A DNA stretch of 11,406 bases from Chloroflexota bacterium (GTDB lineage Bacteria; Chloroflexota; UBA6077), in contig JAJYKO010000093.1 of the NCBI GenBank assembly GCA_021788565.1, positions 1 through 11,406 of the forward strand. Reading direction: 5' to 3'. This document shows positions 1-6,695 of this stretch, piece by piece. The translations under genes were made by a program, and so were the position numbers. Below the pieces are notes generated by a model. The model saw only the letters and a list, made by a program, of their open reading frames with translations, searched no databases and was not told the origin of the DNA. How positions within the stretch are numbered: the stretch's first letter is position 1; each line of letters begins with the position of its first letter.

Positions 1-693
1 GAGAAGACTGTCGGTATTCTAGGGGGAATGGGACCGGAGGCCACCGTCGACCTCTTTGGCAAGATCGTCGCGGCCACACCCGCGACCAGGGACCAGGAGC
101 ATCTACACATCATCGTCGACGACAACGCCAAGATTCCCTCCCGTCAAGCGAAGCTGTTGGGCAACGGTGAAGACCCCACGCCGCTTCTTCAGTCCACCGC
201 TCGTAACCTCGAGATGGCTGGCGCCGACTTCATCGTGATTCCGTGCAACACCGCCCACCTCTTTTTCGACCGAATCGTGGAGGCCGTTCAGATCCCCGTT
301 CTCCACATAGCCGACGAGACCGTGGACGAGCTGCGGCGGCGATTTCCCGGCATCCGAACGGTTGGGGTACTGGCTTCTACCGCCACAACGCGGCTCCGGC
401 TTTACCACGATAGGCTGGAGGCCCGGGGACTGAGGGCGATATCCCCCGCCGAGGCCGACCAGGAGATCCTCCAGTCGGCGATATTCAGCGTCAAGGCAGG
501 GGACAAAGGGCCGGCGGTCCGTGAGAAGGTCCACGGAGTGGCCGAGCGGCTGGCAGCACAGGGGGCCCAGGCGCTGCTCACCGCCTGCACGGAACTCCCG
601 TTGGTGCTTCGGGACGGCGACGCCGGCGTGCCCGTGGTAGATCCTACCCAGGTCCTGGCAGAAGCGGCCGTTCGCTTCGCACGGGACCATTAG
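1..693 (+). CDS. Aspartate/glutamate-type amino acid racemase, 5'-partial
   Basis: PLP-independent racemase of the Asp/Glu/hydantoin racemase superfamily (YgeA/aspartate racemase-like), expected to interconvert L- and D-amino acids in the cytoplasm by two-cysteine acid/base chemistry. The open frame runs from the first base of the window and begins EKTVGILGGMGPEAT, the classic N-terminus of the family. Probably only the initiator codon or a few residues lie outside the window, and the ATG at 28 is internal to this motif. Counting from base 1, the two catalytic cysteines are Cys82 in PCNTAH and Cys196 in TACTELPL. The 230 visible residues match the usual family length of about 230-240. The next genes, an AtzG-like protein and an amidase, lie 73 nt downstream on the same strand and may be co-transcribed. 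The exact substrate (Asp, Glu or broader) cannot be read from the sequence. Confidence 0.93.
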   Translation, partial: EKTVGILGGMGPEATVDLFGKIVAATPATRDQEHLHIIVDDNAKIPSRQAKLLGNGEDPTPLLQSTARNLEMAGADFIVIPCNTAHLFFDRIVEAVQIPVLHIADETVDELRRRFPGIRTVGVLASTATTRLRLYHDRLEARGLRAISPAEADQEILQSAIFSVKAGDKGPAVREKVHGVAERLAAQGAQALLTACTELPLVLRDGDAGVPVVDPTQVLAEAAVRFARDH

Positions 694-766
694 GTCCAGC
701 ATTTACCTACCTGTGCAAGATCAAACACCGCGGAGTTGAGCGTCAGAAGCGATTGAGGTGAAGCAG

Positions 767-970
767 ATGGAGAGTGAGCCTCGCCCGGACACGAGCCGGC
801 TGCCCCAGCCCGATCTCATGATTCCGACCGGAGGCGTAGCGCTACGGGAGGAACAGCAGCGATCCGTCCTGTCCCAATGGGAAGCCACGTACCGCACCCT
901 GCGCCGAATGGACAGCCTGGCACTCGGAGAGACGGAGCCCGCCACGATCTTCGTGTGGGAGGAGCAGTGA
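767..970 (+). CDS. AtzG/GatC-like small amidase partner subunit
   Basis: Predicted 67-residue protein. I chose the ATG at 767 because a 7-nt perfect Shine-Dalgarno match (GAGGTGA, 755-761) sits 5 nt upstream. The in-frame GTG at 758 would lie inside that site. The first 25 residues are Pro-rich and low in complexity. They are followed by an amphipathic helix with an REEQ motif (residues 27-30), then LRRMDSLALG and a C-terminal EPATIF motif (57-62). The layout of helix, short acidic linker and EPAxxF tail is that of AtzG-like proteins (DUF4089), a GatC-related family whose members wrap around AtzE-type amidases. The stop TGA (968-970) overlaps the amidase ATG (970-972), which implies translational coupling and a 1:1 complex. 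The family assignment rests on motif recall and gene position, without a profile search. A diverged GatC is the alternative. Confidence 0.62.
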   Translation: MESEPRPDTSRLPQPDLMIPTGGVALREEQQRSVLSQWEATYRTLRRMDSLALGETEPATIFVWEEQ

Positions 971-2391
971 TGAGCGAGGGGGAATTGTGCCTGCTCACCC
1001 TGGCCGAACAGTCCAAACTTATCGCATCCAGGAAGATCTCGCCGGTGGACCTGGTACAGTCGGTGCTGCGGCAGATCGACCGAATCGACGGAAAGATCAA
1101 CGCCTTCATTACGGTGACGAGGGATTCGGCCCTCGCGGAGGCGCGAGAAGCCGAGGCCGAGATCGGCCGCGGTGAGTACCGCGGCTCCCTACACGGGATC
1201 CCGATCGCGCTGAAGGATCTCCTCTACACGAAGGGGGTCAGAACCACAGCGGGCTCGAAGATAATGAGGGACTTCGTCCCAACCGAAGACGCGACGGTAG
1301 TTGCGTGTCTGCGTGCGGCCGGGGCGGTGACGGTGGGCAAGACCAACATGAACGAGTTCGCCTATGGCGCCACCGGCCTCAATCCGCACTACGGCGACGT
1401 CCGCAACCCCTGGGACCTGGACAGGATAACGGGGGGCTCCAGCAGCGGGTCCGCCGCTGCCGTCGCGGCTTCCATGTGCTCCGCTGCGCTCGGCAGCGAC
1501 ACAGGGGGCTCCATTCGAAATCCGGCGGCGCTGTGCGGGCTGGTCGGCCTGAAACCGACTTACGGGCGAGTTAGCCGCTACGGCGCCGTTCCTTGCGCCT
1601 GGTCCCTGGACAACGTCGGGCCCTTGACCAGAACCGCCGAAGACGCCGCCCTTATCCTGGGAGCGATCGCCGGTTGGGATCCAAGGGACCCTGCTTCCAG
1701 CGCCGAGCCGGTGCCGGACTACCAGGCGGCGTTGTCGCAGGGCATCTCGGCATTACGCATAGCGGTGCTGCGGGAGTACGCCACGGACCCGGCGGAGCCG
1801 GGCGTAACGGCGGCTTTCCAGGCTGCGCTGGACGTGCTGCGTGGACTGGGAGCAACGGTGGAGGAGCTGTCGATGGACGAGGTGTCGGCCGCCATCGGTG
1901 CCTCTACCGCTATCCTCTCCAGTGAAGTCACGGCCTACCACGAGGAAAACCTGCGAACCCGACCCGAGGATTTCAGTTCAGAGGTGCGGGCGCGGCTGGA
2001 GACCGGCCTCTTCATCGCCGCCACGGACTACCTGAAGGGGCAGCGGATCCGCCGGCTGCTCATCCAACGATTTGCGGAAGTGCTCCAGCGCTACGATGCC
2101 ATCGTCTGCCCGACTGTGCCCGTTACGGCCCCAAAGCGGGACCAGGAGGTGATTCAGTTCGACGGGTTCAGCGAACCACGAGGCACCACCATGGTTCGGC
2201 ATACACGGTTGTTCAACCTGAACAGCCTACCGGCAGTGAGCGTGCCGTGCGGCTTCGCCTCCAACGGCATGCCGGTTGGACTGCAGGTGGCAACACCGCC
2301 CTTCACAGAAGGAAGCGCCTTGCGGATTGCCCACGCCTACCAGCAAGCCACCGGCTGGCACAAATTCGCGCCCGCTGTCGCCGTGCCCTAA
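970..2391 (+). CDS. Amidase-signature family amidase (AtzE-like)
   Basis: Hydrolase of the amidase signature family, 473 residues, cytoplasmic (no signal peptide). The Ser-cisSer-Lys triad is complete with family spacing: Lys82 (ALKDLL), Ser157 (first Ser of GGSSSGS) and nucleophile Ser181 (GSDTGGSIR). The start ATG at 970 has GGAGGA at 958-963, and an in-frame GTG directly precedes it. The stretch MNEFAYGATGLNPHYG is typical of AtzE-like and other catabolic amidases, whereas true GatA proteins usually carry MDEFAMGSS there. With the AtzG-like protein overlapping upstream, a two-subunit amidase is the best reading. The substrate is unknown: a carboxybiuret- or allophanate-like compound, an amino acid amide, or another amide. 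Such genes are often annotated as the GatA subunit of aspartyl/glutamyl-tRNA amidotransferase. That cannot be excluded, but no gatB is present here. Confidence 0.88.
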   Translation: MSEGELCLLTLAEQSKLIASRKISPVDLVQSVLRQIDRIDGKINAFITVTRDSALAEAREAEAEIGRGEYRGSLHGIPIALKDLLYTKGVRTTAGSKIMRDFVPTEDATVVACLRAAGAVTVGKTNMNEFAYGATGLNPHYGDVRNPWDLDRITGGSSSGSAAAVAASMCSAALGSDTGGSIRNPAALCGLVGLKPTYGRVSRYGAVPCAWSLDNVGPLTRTAEDAALILGAIAGWDPRDPASSAEPVPDYQAALSQGISALRIAVLREYATDPAEPGVTAAFQAALDVLRGLGATVEELSMDEVSAAIGASTAILSSEVTAYHEENLRTRPEDFSSEVRARLETGLFIAATDYLKGQRIRRLLIQRFAEVLQRYDAIVCPTVPVTAPKRDQEVIQFDGFSEPRGTTMVRHTRLFNLNSLPAVSVPCGFASNGMPVGLQVATPPFTEGSALRIAHAYQQATGWHKFAPAVAVP

Positions 2392-2550
2392 CAGGGGTCG
2401 GGGGGCAGGAGTCGGGGAACTGAAAGGACCAAACAGGATAGACAGGATATGCAGGATAAGAAGGACTTGCCGGTAAGACTATCCTATATACATCCTGTTG
2501 ATCCTGTCCATCCTGTTTCCGGACGCTGGCCCCTGACCCCGAATCCCTGC
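2391..2550. repeat. Nested inverted repeat with 9-bp CAGGAT units
   Basis: Directly after the amidase stop lies a nested dyad. The inner arms (2431-2457 and 2492-2518) match at 23 of 27 positions. Each arm is three tandem 9-bp units ending in CAGGAT (ATCCTG on the other arm). Outer arms of about 20 bp (about 2391-2410 and 2531-2550) also pair imperfectly around CAGGG and TCGGGG blocks. The transcript could form a long hairpin but has no following U-tract, so this is a dispersed intergenic repeat more than a canonical terminator. CAGGAT/ATCCTG repeats of this kind occur in many copies in diverse bacterial genomes. Confidence 0.8.
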
Positions 2551-2557
2551 GAATAGA

Positions 2558-2586
2558 TTGCACGATGGAGTAGAGACCAGTATACT
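2558..2586 (+). promoter_or_regulatory. Candidate sigma-70 promoter for the bactofilin gene
   Basis: TTGCAC (2558-2563) and TATACT (2581-2586) are separated by exactly 17 bp. The -10 box matches consensus at 5 of 6 positions and the -35 box at 3 of 6. Transcription would start near 2593 and leave a leader of about 200 nt before the start at 2791. I see no gene in 2551-2790. Confidence 0.4.
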
Positions 2587-2790
2587 ACGGCTCAATATAG
2601 AGTTCCCCTTCAGCACGTCCTATCTTTCGTTCAGGTCCGGGCAGGCCAGCTTTTGCCTTGCTACACGTTCGGCAGCGACACAGCATGGACGCAGCGCGCT
2701 ACCAGCCGACTAGGATCTGGGGATTTCCGCCGCTGACACCAGAACTGGAAGGGAAAATCTGAGTCGTTGAAAGGCTCGGGAGGTGAGTGG

Positions 2791-3357
2791 GTGTTAAAGA
2801 AGACCGAAGACTCTGAGTGGTCCCGTTTCTCGAGAGTGCTAGGCAACCAGCCGCGAACCGCCGAGGAGACGCCGACAAAGGAGCAACAGCACACGGAGCC
2901 GGCCCCAACGCCGTACGAGGCGCCCCAGCCTGCTCCAACTCCCGCTCCGGCCGCGTCGAGGCCCGTGGTTACCCAGCCCTACTCGCGTCCTCAGCAGCCC
3001 GGGGCTGTCCGGGATGAATCCGAGGATGTAGAGACCGTTATAGGCGTTCATTCGTTCTTCGACGGCACTTTCCGGTGCGAATCCAGCATGCGGATCAAGG
3101 GTACCGTTCAAGGCGAGATTGCCTGTGACAAATCGCTGGTGATCGAGGAGAGCGCGAAGGTTAACGCCAAGGTCACCGCTGCGAACGCAACCATCGCGGG
3201 CAAACTCGACGGTTCCGTCACATGCGATGGACGGCTCGAGGTGCTGGCCACCGGCCGCGTAACCGGTGAATTGACCGCCGCCATCCTGATCATCCAGGAG
3301 GGGGCCTTCTTCGAGGGCCATCTCAAGATGAAAGACCGGAAGGCCGACGAGTCATAG
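2791..3357 (+). CDS. Bactofilin (polymer-forming cytoskeletal protein)
   Basis: Bactofilins self-assemble without nucleotide into cytoplasmic or membrane-associated filaments that organise cell shape, stalks or wall synthesis. I place the start at GTG 2791 because GGAGGTGA (2779-2786) stands 4 nt before it. The upstream TTG at 2767 has no such site. The 188-residue product has a charged N-terminus (1-35), a Pro/Ala/Gln-rich linker (about 36-71) and the bactofilin beta-helix domain (about 82-180). That domain begins TVIGVHSFFDGTFRCESS and contains the regular hydrophobic/Gly repeats of the fold (MRIKGTVQGEI, KLDGSVTCDGRLE, GRVTGELTAA, EGAFFEGHLKM). The tail is short and charged. No M23 peptidase, ParA or other usual bactofilin neighbour is visible. 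It appears to be monocistronic, flanked by repeats on both sides. Confidence 0.92.
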   Translation: MLKKTEDSEWSRFSRVLGNQPRTAEETPTKEQQHTEPAPTPYEAPQPAPTPAPAASRPVVTQPYSRPQQPGAVRDESEDVETVIGVHSFFDGTFRCESSMRIKGTVQGEIACDKSLVIEESAKVNAKVTAANATIAGKLDGSVTCDGRLEVLATGRVTGELTAAILIIQEGAFFEGHLKMKDRKADES

Positions 3358-3381
3358 ATCGGCAGCAAGGACCTATCCAGT

Positions 3382-3441
3382 AACCACGAAGACACAACGA
3401 CCAAGTACGGAAAGCCGTGTTGTCCTGGTGCCTTCGTGGTT
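3382..3441. repeat. CCACGAAG-type intergenic inverted repeat
   Basis: The arms 3382-3401 and 3422-3441 are complementary at 17 of 20 positions, starting with a perfect AACCACGAAG / CTTCGTGGTT. The 20-nt loop holds a further short stem (ACGG/CCGT). Sequences of the type 'accacgaaggcac...cttcgtggtt' are dispersed repeats in several phyla. The site lies 24 nt after the bactofilin stop and is followed by TGTTTGTG on the + strand, so it may also help end that transcript. No U-run typical of a strong intrinsic terminator is present. Confidence 0.75.
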
Positions 3442-3488
3442 GTTTGTGCGTGCATTCCCTCCCACTAACGTTTAGCCTGTCATACTGC

Positions 3489-3547
3489 TTGTCTTCTTGC
3501 AGGTCGTGTGTTAGCATCCCTCCACCAGGGTGCTGACGGCGGCACCC
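3489..3547 (+). promoter_or_regulatory. Possible promoter and leader hairpin before the sensor kinase
   Basis: TTGTCT (3489-3494) and TAGCAT (3512-3517) are spaced 17 bp and each matches the sigma-70 consensus at 4 of 6 positions. In the predicted leader, GGGTGC (3528-3533) pairs with GCACCC (3542-3547) around an 8-nt loop, 7 nt upstream of the kinase Shine-Dalgarno site. Both signals are weak and offered only as candidates. Confidence 0.25.
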
Positions 3548-3564
3548 CCGCTTCGAGGTAGTGG

Positions 3565-5037
3565 ATGTCCTCTTCTAGCCCATTCACGAAGGCTTCGGAG
3601 CATGGAGGGGGTGTCGTTGTGTCTTGGACGGAGGCTAACGTGCTGAAGCCTGCCCCGGTAGAGATCGAGCTCGGCCAACGTGTCTACTGGCTGATTCAGC
3701 TTCGATGGATAGCGTCTTCAGCCATTATCTACGGCACCTTTATGGCCGTCTCCGTGCTGGGGATGAGTCTCGATCCGGTTCCCCTCTACCTGATCGGCGC
3801 CGCCGTGGCGATGTACAACTCCCTCTACATCATCGGTCTGAAGTGGAGCGAGGCCCGCCCTCAGCAGGAGCATATCCGCAAGGTCCGGCTCCTGACCGAC
3901 GGACAGATCGTGACGGACCTTCTCTCGTTGACCCTGCTGATTCACTTCACGGGGGGCATCGAGAACCCCCTGGCTTTCTACTTCATCTTCCACGTGGTCA
4001 TCGCGAGCATCCTGTTGTCGCGCCTGGAGACCTTCGTTCAGGCAACCGTGGCCTGTGTCCTGTACGGCGGGCTGCTGTTCGGAGAGTTCGTGGGCCTGAT
4101 ACCCCACGTTCATCTGCTGGGGCCGGCTGGCTACGACCTAGCCGGGGACTTTCAGTTCGTCGCGATCTACTTCATGGTGTTCGCCAGCACCCTTTACCTA
4201 TCCGCCTACATGGCTACCTCCATCGTGGCCAGGCTGAGACGAAGGGACCTCGAGATGCTGAAACTCTCCGCGGAGTTGGAGCGAAAGGCTCAGGAGCTCG
4301 AGGACGCCTGCGGAAATCTGACGAAACTGGAACAGATGAAGAGCGAGAATCTGCGGAGGATCTCGCACGAGATCAGGCCGCCACTTGTCGCCATCCAGGG
4401 ATGGCTGAAAAGCATGCTGGACGGTGTGGCAGGGGAGGTGCCCGCCAGGCAGCACGAGATCATCCTGAGGGCTGAGAGACGGAGTCGGGAACTGCTTGCC
4501 CTGGTTTCTGACATGCTGGTGCTGTCCAGAGCCCGAGATGCCCGACTGTTCGCGGAGCGGGAGCCAGTTGATCTGACGAAGATAGCGGAGAGGGTGGCAG
4601 CGGCCGAGGCCGCCAGGGCAGCAGTGGCCGGCATCTCCCTATTGACGCGGCTCACCCCCAATACGCCACCCGTCTCAGGCGACGCCGCCGCACTGGAGCA
4701 GCTCCTGACTCACCTGGTATCCAACGCCGTGAACTACACCCCCAATGGGGGCAGGGTAGAGATCAAGGTTGACTACGCGGAAAACGCGGTTCTCATCCAG
4801 GTAGCAGACACGGGGATAGGGATACCCTCCGCGGACCTCCCGAGGATCTTCAACGAGTTCTTCCGATCGGAGAATGCCCGCCGATACAGCGAGGAGGGAA
4901 CGGGGCTCGGACTATCTATCGCCCGCACTATCGTGGAGAGCCATGGCGGTGAGATCGAAGCCACAAGCCAGGTCGGGGAGGGCAGCACCTTCAAAGTCAC
5001 CCTTCCTGTGGATCAGAGGTCCCGTGCTTTCGCCTGA
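3565..5037 (+). CDS. RegB-like membrane sensor histidine kinase, orphan
   Basis: Two-component sensor kinase of 490 residues in the cytoplasmic membrane. Start ATG 3565 has GAGGT at 3555-3559. The N-terminal half has six predicted membrane helices (about 40-65, 72-92, 113-128, 134-152, 156-180, 196-220). GGIENPL (130-136) between helices 3 and 4 resembles the GGxxNPF quinone-binding heptapeptide of RegB/PrrB, so a redox or quinone signal is a reasonable guess. A charged coiled-coil linker (222-262) leads to a HisKA domain with phospho-acceptor His268 (RRISHEIRPPL). The HATPase domain has its N-box Asn387/Asn390, G1 DTGIGIP (415-421), F-box IFNEFFR and G2 GTGLGL (445-450). The residue after Arg in the H-box is Pro271+1 (HEIRPP) instead of the usual Thr/Ser. 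No response regulator is encoded nearby. The RegB redox cysteine was not identified. Confidence 0.92.
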   Translation: MSSSSPFTKASEHGGGVVVSWTEANVLKPAPVEIELGQRVYWLIQLRWIASSAIIYGTFMAVSVLGMSLDPVPLYLIGAAVAMYNSLYIIGLKWSEARPQQEHIRKVRLLTDGQIVTDLLSLTLLIHFTGGIENPLAFYFIFHVVIASILLSRLETFVQATVACVLYGGLLFGEFVGLIPHVHLLGPAGYDLAGDFQFVAIYFMVFASTLYLSAYMATSIVARLRRRDLEMLKLSAELERKAQELEDACGNLTKLEQMKSENLRRISHEIRPPLVAIQGWLKSMLDGVAGEVPARQHEIILRAERRSRELLALVSDMLVLSRARDARLFAEREPVDLTKIAERVAAAEAARAAVAGISLLTRLTPNTPPVSGDAAALEQLLTHLVSNAVNYTPNGGRVEIKVDYAENAVLIQVADTGIGIPSADLPRIFNEFFRSENARRYSEEGTGLGLSIARTIVESHGGEIEATSQVGEGSTFKVTLPVDQRSRAFA

Positions 5038-5103
5038 GGCTAGCTGACGCGGGCACGGCCTTTGCAGTCAATGGACGAGGATGATCCTGTGGTTTGAACG
5101 CCG

Positions 5104-5119
5104 GCTGCCATATGGCAGC
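5104..5119. promoter_or_regulatory. Perfect 16-bp palindrome, possible operator
   Basis: GCTGCCATATGGCAGC is a perfect inverted repeat with no spacer. It lies 4 bp before the Shine-Dalgarno site of the small membrane protein gene starting at 5134. The position fits a binding site for a dimeric regulator. As RNA it could fold only with a small loop opened from the central CATATG. Function is inferred from symmetry and position only. Confidence 0.4.
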
Positions 5120-5133
5120 GGCGGGAGGCCCCA

Positions 5134-5391
5134 ATGGCGCGTACGCTGGAGTTGCTTTCGATCCTGGTCACGGCAATCACAGTCATCGCCGTGGTTGGGT
5201 TGCTCACGGGGCTGGTGCTCTCGGCCCGGCCGGATTTATTGGCCGGCCTCGGGCTGGTTCTGACGGCCAAAGACGGACTTGGGATTGCTCTCACCAGCGG
5301 TGCCGTCGTGATAGCCGCCGCCCTACTCAGCATGGTTTTCCGCCTTCTCCGCGACAGCATCTCGGACGGCGACAAGAGGGCCGCGCGGTAA
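5134..5391 (+). CDS. Small two-helix membrane protein, unknown function
   Basis: An 85-residue hypothetical protein. ATG 5134 is supported by GGGAGG (5123-5128) with 5-nt spacing. Residues 5-30 form a strongly hydrophobic helix (LLSILVTAITVIAVVGLLTG), and residues 48-71 form a second. A short moderately hydrophobic segment with the charged loop TAKDG lies between them. The C-terminus is hydrophilic and mixed-charge (RLLRDSISDGDKRAAR). There is no signal peptidase site, and no enzyme motif that I recognise. It starts 96 nt after the kinase stop on the same strand, so it could be co-transcribed with the kinase. Its stop is 4 nt from the stop of the convergent aspartokinase gene. The good ribosome site and the hydrophobic pattern favour a real gene, but no family could be assigned. 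Confidence 0.6.
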   Translation: MARTLELLSILVTAITVIAVVGLLTGLVLSARPDLLAGLGLVLTAKDGLGIALTSGAVVIAAALLSMVFRLLRDSISDGDKRAAR

Positions 5392-5395
5392 GAGC

Positions 5396-6613
5396 CTACG
5401 GCTGATCCAGCTCGAAGGTCGCGTGGAGCGTCCGCACCGCCTCCTCTACCTTTTCCCTGTCCACGATACAAGTGATTCGTATCTCAGAGGTGGAGATCAT
5501 GCCGATGTTGATCCCCACGTCGTACAGCGCCCTGAACATGGCCGCCGCGATACCAGGCGCGCTCTGAATGCCGGCACCTACCACGGACACCTTCCCCAGA
5601 TTGTCCGAGCTCTGTACCTGTTTGGCGGCGATCTCTCGAGCTACCGGCTCGACGATGCGCAGCGCCTTCGCCAGGTCCGTCCTGGCCACGGTGAAGGAGA
5701 GGTCGGTGGAGCCCTCCACGCTGACGTTCTGCACTATCACATCCACGCTGACGCCAGCCGCTGCGAGCGGCTCAAAGACCGAAGCGGCCAGTCCCGGACG
5801 ATCTGGAACACCTACTACGGTGACCTTGCCCACATTCAGATCGTGGGCGATGCCCCGCACCCTCTTCCTCGTTTCCATGCCCTTATCCTCGTGAATCAGC
5901 GTGCCCTGCTCGTCGTTGAAGCTGGATCGGACCATGATCGGCATTCCGTAGGCTTCCCCCAGCTCCACGGAGCGTGGATGCATCACCTTCGATCCCAGCT
6001 GGGCCATCTCCAGCATCTCCTCGTAGGAGATCTCCGGCAGCTTGCGCGCATCGGCCACCAGGCGGGGATCCGTGGTGTAAACCCCATCGACGTCCGTGTA
6101 GATGTCACACCGGTCCGCCTTAAGCGCGATGGCCAGGGCGACGGCCGTGGTATCCGAGCCTCCACGCCCCAGCGTGGTCACGTCGAAGCGGTCCGTCACC
6201 CCCTGGAACCCGGTGACGATAACCAGCCTGCCCGCCTCCAACTCCTGCGACAGACGCTCCGAATCCACCGACTCGATCCGCGCACGCCCGTGGAGGGAGT
6301 CGGTGTGGATGCCCGCCTGACCAGCGTTGAGCGAAATCGCCTCGTGCCCGATGCCCCGCAGAGCCATCGCCATGAGGGTGCACGAGACCGTCTCGCCCGT
6401 GGACATCAGCAGATCAAGCTCCCGCTCGTCGGGCTCCGGGGCTACCTCTCGGGCCAGTTTGATGAGATTGTCGGTCGTCTTTCCCATAGCAGAGACTACT
6501 ACCACGACGCTGTTGCCGGCCTCTTTTGTGGCGACTATCCTGCGCGCTACAGCGAGGATTCGCTCCGCGGTGGCAACGGAAGACCCACCATATTTCTGGA
6601 CTATAAGCGCCAT
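5396..6613 (-). CDS. lysC: Aspartokinase (aspartate kinase)
   Basis: Catalyses ATP-dependent phosphorylation of L-aspartate, the first step toward lysine, threonine, methionine and diaminopimelate. The 405-residue length is typical of the Bacillus/Thermus-type monofunctional enzyme. The kinase domain shows KYGGSSVA (7-14), SAMGKTTDNL (41-50), STGET (71-75), VTGFQG (133-138), TLGRGGSDTTA (147-157) and DVDGVYTTDPR (174-184). Two ACT domains follow at about 264-335 and 341-403 (VTVVGVPDRPGLAA and VSVVGAGIQSAPGIAA), with the regulatory-interface signature ISTSEIRITCIV. End-product control by Lys and/or Thr is therefore expected. ATG 6613 is preceded by a GGGGGA ribosome site. The gene lies 86 nt downstream of thrB on the same strand and is probably co-transcribed with it. 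An internal start for a beta subunit is annotated separately. Confidence 0.97.
   Translation of the reverse strand: MALIVQKYGGSSVATAERILAVARRIVATKEAGNSVVVVVSAMGKTTDNLIKLAREVAPEPDERELDLLMSTGETVSCTLMAMALRGIGHEAISLNAGQAGIHTDSLHGRARIESVDSERLSQELEAGRLVIVTGFQGVTDRFDVTTLGRGGSDTTAVALAIALKADRCDIYTDVDGVYTTDPRLVADARKLPEISYEEMLEMAQLGSKVMHPRSVELGEAYGMPIMVRSSFNDEQGTLIHEDKGMETRKRVRGIAHDLNVGKVTVVGVPDRPGLAASVFEPLAAAGVSVDVIVQNVSVEGSTDLSFTVARTDLAKALRIVEPVAREIAAKQVQSSDNLGKVSVVGAGIQSAPGIAAAMFRALYDVGINIGMISTSEIRITCIVDREKVEEAVRTLHATFELDQP
5876..5890 (-). promoter_or_regulatory. Possible internal ribosome site for aspartokinase beta subunit
   Basis: Inside lysC, on the - strand, GAGG (5887-5890) stands 8 nt before the in-frame ATG of Met246 (5878-5876). 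Initiation there would give a 160-residue ACT-only protein. Bacillus, Corynebacterium and Thermus aspartokinases are alpha2beta2 enzymes whose beta chain (about 160-170 residues) is made from exactly such an in-frame internal start. The position and length agree with that precedent. Use of the site here is inferred. Confidence 0.5.
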
Positions 6614-6627
6614 TGTCCCCCCGGACT

Positions 6628-6695
6628 AGGACTGAGTGCTGAGGACTCAGGACTGAGATTTGAATTGATCTACTCTGCCCTCAGTCCACAGTCCT
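6628..6695. repeat. GGACT-rich inverted repeat between thrB and lysC
   Basis: Arms 6642-6656 and 6681-6695 match at 13 of 15 positions when one is reverse-complemented, with a 24-nt loop. The left side also holds direct AGGACT/GGACT copies at 6628, 6643 and 6650. It resembles the 'ggactgagtactgaggact' type of dispersed intergenic repeat. It occupies nearly all of the 86-nt spacer of a probable operon, starting 5 nt after the thrB stop and ending shortly before the lysC ribosome site. Confidence 0.65.

Noticed and set aside
970..2391. GatA subunit of the tRNA amidotransferase
   Set aside because: The sequence after GKTNM is NEFAYGATGLNPHYG, not the GatA form, and the upstream small protein has the AtzG-like EPAxxF tail. 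No gatB is adjacent. It is kept as an alternative only.
2431..2518. CRISPR-like array
   Set aside because: The 9-bp units are tandem without spacers, and the two clusters are inverted relative to each other, which makes a hairpin repeat instead of an array.
2767..2790. TTG 2767 as the bactofilin start
   Set aside because: There is no ribosome site before it, and the GGAGGTGA at 2779-2786 would then be inside the gene. GTG 2791 has ideal spacing.
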